DNA from: Longimicrobiales bacterium
GTDB taxonomy: Bacteria > Gemmatimonadota > Gemmatimonadetes > Longimicrobiales > Gaopeijiaceae
NCBI GenBank assembly: GCA_028280205.1
Contig: JANQME010000038.1
Location: 1-12,175 of the forward strand
Length of the DNA stretch: 12,175 nucleotides
Direction of reading: 5' to 3'
Below, piece after piece: positions 6,712 through 12,175 of this stretch (positions are counted from its first letter, which is position 1; each line of letters opens with the position of its first letter). The notes beneath the pieces are model-generated. The model searched no databases. It was not told where the DNA came from and worked only from the letters and a program-made list of their open reading frames with translations. A program made the position numbers and the translations under genes.

Positions 6712-8325
6712 CTACTGGCTGATCGGGCCCCCGAGCCGTCGGATCGCCGCGTTCAGCAGATCGCGGTGGTACGTCCGGAAGTTCTCTCGCGTGAGCGGCA
6801 CGTAGACCTCCGGCTGCACCGCGTTGCCCTCGAGGATCTCTCCGTTGGGCCGCAGCGTGTGTCCCACGTTCCACATGAAGCGCACCAGCGGCCGCCCGTC
6901 CCCGGGAAGGTGCAGCACCTCCTCGGCCTCCCACGTGTTCGAGTAGCCGCCCGTCGGCATCCCGATCGTGAACGCCAGGTCGTTGTCGGCGAACATCGAA
7001 ACGAACTGGTCGAGGTGTGAGCCGCCGCGCGGGCCGCCGATGATCGCCACCGACCCGCTGAAGTGGACCGGGGCCGGCTGCAGGATCCCGTCGGAGTCGC
7101 GTGGCAGGTGGGCCAGCTTGAACGGGGTGGCGCGCGTGTAGTCGAGGCCCCGCTCGACTGCGTCGAGGCCCTCGGTTCGGGCCCACTCGTGCAGCCAGCT
7201 CCGCGACTCGTTCAGGCCGAAGATCTCGGGCGCATCCTCGATGTCCGGCTCCTCGGCCCACGCCCGGATCATCTCGGCGGCCGCGTCACTCACCCGGATG
7301 TTGCCGAACGTGGTGCGAAACGGCTCGCTCACCAGCCGCTGGATCGCGTACGCCCCGCGCGAGCCCCCGCTCGAGTCGGTCACGTCGATGACGAGCATGT
7401 GGTCGAGGATCCCCTCGGCCTCGGCGTACTCCATCAGATCCTGGACGTCCTGGATGAGCTCGTACTCGAAGTCGAGCCACTGGAGCAGGACGATCGGCCG
7501 CCCGTCGTCGGGACGGAGGACGTGGAAGTTGAAGCGCTCCATGACCGTGCGGAAGCCGGGGTACAGCTCGTCCTCGCCCATCCGGATCTCCACCTCCTCC
7601 GGCGGCAGGTACGGCAACGAGGCCGTGAAGCGCGCACCCGAGTCGCGCTGCAGCTCCAGGTCGAGCGTCTCGCCGTACATCCACGACGCCGTGGTGGGGA
7701 GGCGCAGCGGGAGGTCGCGGGCCACGTTCCACAGGAGCCCCTGCGGGGAGGAGTGACGGGTCCACGGGCGGAACGCGTCGACGACGTCGCCGGCGTCACG
7801 CCCGTTCACGCGGACGATGAGATCGCCGGTCCGGACATCGCCGGCGTGCGCGGGATCGACGCCGGCCACGAAGAACGACGGCCGGTCGGGGTCGCCGTAG
7901 TCGGGCAGCACGTGGACCGGCGCGCGCGCTTCCGGCAGGCCGGGCGCGGGCAGCCCCCCTTCGACCGGCGTAAGGTAGAGGTGGGAGTCGCGCCGCGCGT
8001 TCGAGAGCTTCGTGAGCGCGTACCAGAGCTCCTCGGCCGTGCTCGCGTTCACCACCTCGCCACGCACCGCCTCCATCTCGGCCAGGGGGTCGTAGCCGAG
8101 CGTCGCCTCCTTGATCGGGGACCACGCCTCGCGCCGCGCGGTCCGAGCCAGGATCGTGTCGACGAGTGCCGAGCGTTGCTCCGCCGTCCCGATCCCGCCC
8201 TGCCGTCCGATCCCTTCCTGCTGGGCGAGGATCGCACGCGGTGACGCCACCTCGGACAGCGCGGCCGCGACGAGCGTCGCCGTCAACAGGAGCGGGGCGT
8301 GGAAGCGGCGGGGCGGCCACGACAT
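6712..8325 (-). CDS. Secreted S41-family serine peptidase, tricorn-like active site
   Basis: 537 residues. Signal peptide at 1-35 (basic start, hydrophobic 11-23, cleavage near 'AILAQQ'). A PDZ-like module covers about 136-185 ('FFVAGVDPAHAGDVRTGDLIVRVNG'), and the S41 catalytic region about 275-535. Ser436 in 'GGPRGGSHLDQF' sits where the S41 nucleophile is expected, but the following 'IGMPTGGYSN' has Tyr461 where C-terminal processing proteases carry the catalytic Lys. Instead 'RDSHLYL' (Ser114-His115) and 'EGNAVQPEVYV' (Glu499) fall where tricorn-type members keep Ser-His and Glu, so I read the site as a Ser-His-Ser-Glu tetrad (from remembered family patterns, not an alignment). It probably degrades peptides in the periplasm or outside the cell. 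GGAG about eight bases upstream supports the ATG. Divergent from the FadL-like gene. Confidence 0.87.
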   Translation of the reverse strand: MSWPPRRFHAPLLLTATLVAAALSEVASPRAILAQQEGIGRQGGIGTAEQRSALVDTILARTARREAWSPIKEATLGYDPLAEMEAVRGEVVNASTAEELWYALTKLSNARRDSHLYLTPVEGGLPAPGLPEARAPVHVLPDYGDPDRPSFFVAGVDPAHAGDVRTGDLIVRVNGRDAGDVVDAFRPWTRHSSPQGLLWNVARDLPLRLPTTASWMYGETLDLELQRDSGARFTASLPYLPPEEVEIRMGEDELYPGFRTVMERFNFHVLRPDDGRPIVLLQWLDFEYELIQDVQDLMEYAEAEGILDHMLVIDVTDSSGGSRGAYAIQRLVSEPFRTTFGNIRVSDAAAEMIRAWAEEPDIEDAPEIFGLNESRSWLHEWARTEGLDAVERGLDYTRATPFKLAHLPRDSDGILQPAPVHFSGSVAIIGGPRGGSHLDQFVSMFADNDLAFTIGMPTGGYSNTWEAEEVLHLPGDGRPLVRFMWNVGHTLRPNGEILEGNAVQPEVYVPLTRENFRTYHRDLLNAAIRRLGGPISQ

Positions 8326-8381
8326 GGAAGGCTCCAGGAAGGGGGTCGGACGTGGTCGGGCGCAAGCGAAGCGGGCCTTCG

Positions 8382-8397
8382 GCCGGTGTCAACCGGC
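8382..8397 (-). promoter_or_regulatory. Palindrome overlapping a consensus -35 box in divergent spacer
   Basis: GCCGGT and ACCGGC are six-base inverted arms around a four-base spacer. On the minus strand the spacer region reads TTGACA (8393-8388), a perfect sigma-70 -35 hexamer, 62 bases before the S41 peptidase ATG. The expected -10 position, 16-18 bases further, has no good match, so promoter strength is uncertain. A dimeric regulator bound to the palindrome would cover the -35 box. Role inferred only from position and symmetry. Confidence 0.4.
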
Positions 8398-8431
8398 TGC
8401 CACCTTCCCTCCGCGGGGCGACGCGGACAGA

Positions 8432-9892
8432 ATGCCGCCCATGACGCGCTCCCTCCTCGGCCCTGCACTCGCCCCGCTGCTCGGCCTCCTGCTCGGCCCA
8501 ACCGCCGTGTCCGCCCAGTTCGCCCACTACTGGGGCGACCACTTCGGCAACGAGTCGCTGCTGCTCAACGGCGCCGTGATCGGGAGCGTGACGGACGCCG
8601 GCGCGGTCTTCTACAACCCCGCCCGGCTCCTCCACCAGGAAGCGCCGTCATTCGTGGCCAGCGCCCGCCTGTACGAGTGGACCGAGATCCGGGTGAAGGA
8701 CGGTCTCGGGGACGGACGCAACCTGGAGCAGGTGCGCTTCGGCGGGGCCCCGGGCTTCATCGTCGGCACGTTCACGCTCCCGTTTCTGGACGGACATCAG
8801 TTCGCCTACGGCGTCCTGACGCGACACCGGGCCAACGTTCGCTTCAACCTGCGCGAGGAGCGGAGAGACCGCTTCATCCCGTCGCTGCCGGGAACGGACA
8901 CCTTCGTGGGCTTCGCGAACGTCGAGAATCGCTACGACGACGACTGGGTCGGGCTGAGCTGGGCGTGGGAGGCCGGGCGCAACGTGAGTCTCGGCGCCAG
9001 CCTCTTCTACTACGACCGATCGTTCGGGCGAACCCTGAGCGTCGACCTCCGCGCGATCGGCGAGGATCTGGACGCGGCCGGTCTCGAGCTCGAACGCATC
9101 TACAGCACGCGGGACAGGGGCGTCGTGGCGAAGCTCGGGCTGGCCTGGCGTGGCGGAGCATGGTCGGCCGGCGTCAGCGCCACCACACCCTACGCGCCGC
9201 TGTCGAGCTCGGCGAGCCTGCGCTACGAGACCTTCGGGTTCGGGCTCGCCGACGCAGACGGCGCGCCCGTGGACAACGTCCTGGAGAGCAGCGTCCAGTC
9301 GGATCTGCCGATGACGTGGCGCACCCCGTGGTCGTTCGGCGCCGGCGTCGGATTCGCCGCCGGGAACTGGCATTTCCACCTTGCGGCCGAGTACTACCTG
9401 CAGGTTCCGGAGCACGTTCTTCTCGAATCGTCGGACGCCGTGTTCGGCCAGAGCACGGGCGACCCGATCGAGTTCACCGTGCTCGAGAAACGCAAGCGCG
9501 TGCTCAACGGCGGCTTGGGCCTGCGCTATCGGGCGACGAGCGGACTATCGGCGTTCGCCAGCGTGGTCTCGAACCGTTCCTCGGCACCCGATGACGCGAC
9601 CGGTCTCTTCGCCCTCGAGTCGGTGACGAGCCACACGAACCAGCAGATGAGCTTCGTACTCGTCGGAGGAGGGCTGTCCATTCGGACACGCTGGGCCGAC
9701 CTGACCGTGGGCGCGACGTGGCAGGGCTCCCGCGAGCCGGTCCGCCGCCTCTTCGCGCTGCCCGAGGTCCCCGTCGAGGACCCTCAGGAGCTCGCCACGC
9801 TCAAGCTGGACGAGTGGCGCCTGCTGCTCGGCTTCTCCGTGCCCTTCGTGGACGAGCGGCTGGGCGGTCTAGGAAATCTTGGAGGGGAGTGA
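8432..9892 (+). CDS. FadL/OmpP1-like outer-membrane transport protein
   Basis: 486 residues. Signal peptide at 1-28 ('PLLGLLLGPTAVSA' then QF). The mature N-terminus has 'LLNGAVIGSVTDAGAVFYNPARLL' (44-67), the 'yNPA' block typical of the start of FadL/OmpP1-type barrels. The remainder is a run of amphipathic strands with many aromatic residues ('HQFAYGVLTRHRANVRFNL', 'NVSLGASLFYYDRSF', 'HFHLAAEYYLQV'), finishing with 'EWRLLLGFSVPFVDERL' and a short glycine-rich tail. FadL proteins pass hydrophobic compounds such as long-chain fatty acids across the outer membrane; the actual ligand here is not predictable. The protein does not end on an aromatic residue, so the terminal strand lies about 15 residues inside the C-terminus. 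A second ATG nine bases downstream (8441) is an equally usable start; neither has a strong Shine-Dalgarno. Confidence 0.82.
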   Translation: MPPMTRSLLGPALAPLLGLLLGPTAVSAQFAHYWGDHFGNESLLLNGAVIGSVTDAGAVFYNPARLLHQEAPSFVASARLYEWTEIRVKDGLGDGRNLEQVRFGGAPGFIVGTFTLPFLDGHQFAYGVLTRHRANVRFNLREERRDRFIPSLPGTDTFVGFANVENRYDDDWVGLSWAWEAGRNVSLGASLFYYDRSFGRTLSVDLRAIGEDLDAAGLELERIYSTRDRGVVAKLGLAWRGGAWSAGVSATTPYAPLSSSASLRYETFGFGLADADGAPVDNVLESSVQSDLPMTWRTPWSFGAGVGFAAGNWHFHLAAEYYLQVPEHVLLESSDAVFGQSTGDPIEFTVLEKRKRVLNGGLGLRYRATSGLSAFASVVSNRSSAPDDATGLFALESVTSHTNQQMSFVLVGGGLSIRTRWADLTVGATWQGSREPVRRLFALPEVPVEDPQELATLKLDEWRLLLGFSVPFVDERLGGLGNLGGE

Positions 9893-9941
9893 GCAAGGGG
9901 AAGTGGGAGAAGGCCGTGAGCGACGGGTCGGCCGCGCTCGC

Positions 9942-10610
9942 TTATATCGCTCGGCCCAGCTCCACGATGTCGCGCTGTTCGAACGTCGTCTGCTCGGGTC
10001 GCTCGACCGCCACGCGCAGCATCGCCCGTCCCAGCTCTTCGGTCGTCGTGAGTGCACGCGGGAGTACGGACCGCAAGAGCGGTACGACAGGTGCGAGGCC
10101 GGCGTAGAGCACTCGATACATGCGCGTCTTCGAGCGCACCCCCTTCACCGGCTGGATGAAGCCGGGTCGGAAGACGTAGGCCGGAGTCGGCAGGCCGAGC
10201 ACGTACCGCTCAGCCTCGCCCTTCACCCGGGCCCACATCATGCGGCTCGCGCCGTCGCGGTCGGTGCCGGCGCCCGAGACGAAGCAGATCGTGAGTCCCG
10301 GGCTCGCCTCGAGCGCCGCTCCCAGGATCGCCTCCGTGAGCTCCACGGTCACCCGCCGGTAGGCCGCCTCGCTCATGCCCGCCGAGGACACGCCCAGGCA
10401 GTAGAGGCAGGCGTCGAGCCCCCCGAGCCGGTCGGCGATCGGCCTCGGGTCGAAGAGGTCGCGGTGCACGATCTCGTCGAGCCGGGGATGCGTGCGTCCC
10501 GTGGAGGAGCGGCCCAGGGCGACGACGCGCTCCACGCGGTCGTCCTCCAGGCACTCGACCAGAGCGCCGCCACCCACCATGCCGCTGGCGCCGAGCAGAA
10601 GCACGCGCAT
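9942..10610 (-). CDS. NAD(P)-binding epimerase/reductase-like protein (atypical SDR)
   Basis: 222 residues, cytosolic, with no signal peptide. It opens with a Rossmann strand and the glycine-rich loop 'GASGMVGGG' (7-15), binding NAD(P). Further marks are 'HRDLFDP' (49-55), 'LDACLYCLGVSSAGMSEAAYRRVT' (65-88), the strand 'TICFVSGAGTD' (107-117) with Ser112, 'ARVKGEAE' with Lys130, and 'VFRPGFIQP' (146-154). The classical YxxxK pair is not present: Trp126 lies where Tyr would be expected, four residues before Lys130. This fits the short atypical SDRs related to HTATIP2/CC3-like proteins, usually annotated simply as epimerases; the substrate is unknown. AGGACGAG just upstream of the ATG acts as ribosome site. 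Convergent with the FadL-like gene (49-base gap) and divergent from the aldo/keto reductase gene. Confidence 0.88.
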   Translation of the reverse strand: MRVLLLGASGMVGGGALVECLEDDRVERVVALGRSSTGRTHPRLDEIVHRDLFDPRPIADRLGGLDACLYCLGVSSAGMSEAAYRRVTVELTEAILGAALEASPGLTICFVSGAGTDRDGASRMMWARVKGEAERYVLGLPTPAYVFRPGFIQPVKGVRSKTRMYRVLYAGLAPVVPLLRSVLPRALTTTEELGRAMLRVAVERPEQTTFEQRDIVELGRAI

Positions 10611-10796
10611 CGCATCTCGTCCTGCCCGGCCAGCTCCGGGCGTGAGAGGGATCTTCGGGCCCGCGGCAACGTACGTCTCCGAGCGCGCCGCCGCCGGGCC
10701 AGGTCGAGCGGCGGTTCAACGACCCGCGCGTCCGATGGGTCATATCACATGATTCCGTCGTCCCTGCTTCCCCCTGCCCTCGCGGGAGCACCCCCG
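10611..10796. other. Divergent spacer with a weak inverted repeat
   Basis: 186 bases between the SDR gene and the aldo/keto reductase gene must hold both promoters. CCGCCG (10691-10696) and CGGCGG (10709-10714) are six-base inverted arms 12 bases apart, which in G/C-rich DNA may be chance. An in-frame ATG at 10749 lies in it, but I do not take it as a start. No convincing -35/-10 pair was found on either strand. Confidence 0.3.
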
Positions 10797-11759
10797 ATGA
10801 TCACCCGACGCGACTGGCTCCGAATCAGCGCGAGCGCCGCCGCCGTGCTCAGCCTCGATCCCCGCTCCCTCGCAGCGCTGCAGAGTGGCGCCGTGCGGAC
10901 GCGACCGATCCCCTCGACCGGGGAGCAGATCCCGGTCATCGGGCTCGGTGGGCGTTGGATCTCGAACCGCTCGACGGCCGAGGAGCTCGCCGACCACCGC
11001 GCGGTGATGCACGAGCTCGCCCGGGACGCCGAGAGCGCGGGACGCCTCTTCGACAGCGCGGCCGGCTACGGCGGCGGCGGCTCGGAGGAGTACGCCGGTC
11101 AGTGGGCGCAGGAGGACGGCTTCGGGGAAGACATCTTCTGGGCCACCAAGGTCAACGTCGCCGGCCGCGGCGGCGGCTCGGCCGACCCGCAGGAGGTGCG
11201 CGACCAGATCGAGCGCTCCTTCCGGCGCCTGCGCCGCGACGTGATCGATCTGGATCAAGTCCACAACATGGGCGATCCGCCCACGCAGCTCGGCATCCTG
11301 CAGGAGTACAAGGAAGAAGGGCGCATCCGCTACATCGGGATCACGACGACGAGCGAGGAGCAGTACGGCAATCTCGAGCGTGTCATGCGCGAGTACCCGA
11401 TCGACTTCATCGGCATCGACTACGCCATCGACAACCGCGTCGTCGAAGAGCGTGTGCTCCCCACGGCTCGGGACGAGGGCGTCGCCGTGCTCGTCTACCT
11501 GCCCTTCGGCCGGAGCCGGATGTGGCAGCGCATCGGCGATCGGGAGCTCCCCGAGTGGGCCGCCGACTTCGACGCGTCGACGTGGGCTCAGTTCATGCTG
11601 AAGTTCGTCGTCGCGCACCCGGCCGTGACGGTCGCATGCCCCGGCACCGGCGACCCCGAGCACATGATCGACAACCTGGGCGGCGGGCGCGGCCGCCTGC
11701 CCACCGAGGAGCACCTGCGGCGCATGATCGAGTGGGAGGCCGCGCTGCCGAGCACCTGA
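10797..11759 (+). CDS. Tat-exported aldo/keto reductase-like protein
   Basis: 320 residues. The N-terminus 'MITRRDWLRISASAAAVLSL' is a twin-arginine signal (TRRDWLR then a hydrophobic run), so the folded protein, probably with bound cofactor, should go to the periplasm. The body has the aldo/keto reductase tetrad: Asp86 and Tyr91 in 'LFDSAAGYGGG', Lys118 in 'WATKVN', His156 in 'DLDQVHNMG'. It also has the barrel blocks 'GRIRYIGITTTSEEQ' and 'VTVACPGTGDPEHMIDNLG' near the end. Family members reduce carbonyls with NADPH; exported members of this 'oxidoreductase, Tat signal' type are of unknown substrate. I prefer the ATG at 10797 because GGGAG lies nine bases upstream and the Tat signal then starts properly; an ATG 48 bases earlier would add a non-signal leader. 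It ends 13 bases before the convergent mechanosensitive channel gene. Confidence 0.9.
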   Translation: MITRRDWLRISASAAAVLSLDPRSLAALQSGAVRTRPIPSTGEQIPVIGLGGRWISNRSTAEELADHRAVMHELARDAESAGRLFDSAAGYGGGGSEEYAGQWAQEDGFGEDIFWATKVNVAGRGGGSADPQEVRDQIERSFRRLRRDVIDLDQVHNMGDPPTQLGILQEYKEEGRIRYIGITTTSEEQYGNLERVMREYPIDFIGIDYAIDNRVVEERVLPTARDEGVAVLVYLPFGRSRMWQRIGDRELPEWAADFDASTWAQFMLKFVVAHPAVTVACPGTGDPEHMIDNLGGGRGRLPTEEHLRRMIEWEAALPST

Positions 11760-11772
11760 GGGTCGGCTGAGA

Positions 11773-12175
11773 TCACCCCGGGGTCTGCGCCACCTCCACC
11801 GCCGTCGACACGTCCGAGCTGAGCGCGTAGCCGCCGTCCTTGAGGACGCGGAGCACCCCGTCCATCGCGGCGGTCTTCACCTCGCCGAGGCCCGGCCCTT
11901 TCGCAACGTCGACCCAGAAGAAGACGCGCAGCTCACAGTACTGGGACTGGAACTCGGAGATGCGAACCGATGGCCCGGGATCGGTCAGCACGCCCTCGAC
12001 GGAGTGGATCGTATCCAGAAGGAGGGCCCGCGCCCCCGCCATATCGCCCGCGTAGTCGAGACCGACCACGAAGTCCCCGCGCCTGAGCCCGTCGCGCGTG
12101 TAGTTGACCAGGACGTTGCGGAAGATCTGCGCGCTCGGGATGAAGATGTCGCGCCCGTCCGCCGCCCGGATCCAC
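11773..12175 (-). CDS. MscS-type small-conductance mechanosensitive channel, C-terminal part
   Basis: Only the last 133 residues are present; the gene enters from the right edge with its membrane segments outside the window. The first visible part, 'DGRDIFIPSAQIFRNVLVNYTRD', matches the end of the MscS beta-domain, where the usual 'dG..v.iPN..i....i.N' pattern lies (here Ser replaces the usual Asn after IP). It is followed by an alpha/beta C-terminal domain with 'VRISEFQSQYCELRVFFWVDV', resembling the MscS cytoplasmic vestibule. The protein releases solutes on osmotic downshock through the inner membrane. It stops at a TGA facing the aldo/keto reductase gene, leaving no room for a long terminator between them. 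MscS-like identity is good; the subfamily cannot be told from this fragment. Confidence 0.85.
   Translation of the reverse strand, partial: WIRAADGRDIFIPSAQIFRNVLVNYTRDGLRRGDFVVGLDYAGDMAGARALLLDTIHSVEGVLTDPGPSVRISEFQSQYCELRVFFWVDVAKGPGLGEVKTAAMDGVLRVLKDGGYALSSDVSTAVEVAQTPG

Noticed and set aside
5681..7261. A 526-codon minus-strand open frame
   Set aside because: It crosses two real plus-strand genes and the end of the S41 gene in the wrong frame; the translation is low-complexity Arg/Ala/Gly-rich.
9893..9941. Possible terminator between the FadL-like and SDR genes
   Set aside because: Only an interrupted five-base AGCGA/TCGCT match with a long loop and no T-run; not enough to call.
9879..10796. 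Upstream extension of the aldo/keto reductase frame by about 306 codons
   Set aside because: The extension is antisense to the SDR gene and would place the twin-arginine signal in the middle of a protein; the ATG at 10797 with its GGGAG is a better start.
1..12175. Search for mobile elements, CRISPR, tRNA/rRNA genes and defence systems
   Set aside because: No transposase, integrase, regularly spaced repeats, tRNA-like cloverleaf or nuclease/helicase cluster was seen; composition is uniform apart from the A/T-richer promoter patches.

Overview
This 12.2 kb window is ordinary-looking, gene-dense chromosomal DNA of high G+C content. It holds ten protein genes, eight complete and two cut by the window edges. 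At least five encoded proteins carry export signals ending near 'AQ' or of twin-arginine type, and two look like outer-membrane beta-barrels, so the host is a diderm (Gram-negative) bacterium. The strong G/C bias, the ispG (non-mevalonate) pathway gene, and secreted proteins of the kind common in environmental Gemmatimonadota suggest that phylum or a relative. That placement is inference from gene style, not from a marker phylogeny. I see no tRNA, rRNA, CRISPR array, transposase, integrase, attachment site or plasmid/phage gene.

Left part (1-4217), all minus strand: an outer-membrane beta-barrel gene (3205-3978), a secreted Gly/Trp-rich protein gene (1995-3194) whose Shine-Dalgarno overlaps the previous stop, and, after 33 bases, glnS (1961 to beyond the left edge). 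They are probably one transcript. The 239-base leader region upstream of the barrel gene is locally richer in A/T and contains three inverted repeats.

Centre (4218-6649): ispG, an isoprenoid-pathway [4Fe-4S] enzyme on the minus strand, is divergent from a small CDGSH [2Fe-2S] protein on the plus strand. A membrane-anchored or secreted MORN-type repeat protein follows on the plus strand behind a plausible promoter of its own.

Right part (6712-12175): a secreted S41 peptidase with a tricorn-like rather than Ser-Lys active site (minus) is divergent from a FadL-like outer-membrane protein (plus); an inverted repeat whose spacer overlaps a perfect -35 hexamer lies between them. Next come an NAD(P)-binding epimerase/reductase-like protein (minus), a Tat-exported aldo/keto reductase-like protein (plus), and the C-terminal end of an MscS-type mechanosensitive channel (minus, cut by the right edge). 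No intergenic stretch exceeds 240 bases. I did not find a convincing new multi-gene system; the most useful leads are single-gene oddities and candidate regulatory palindromes.
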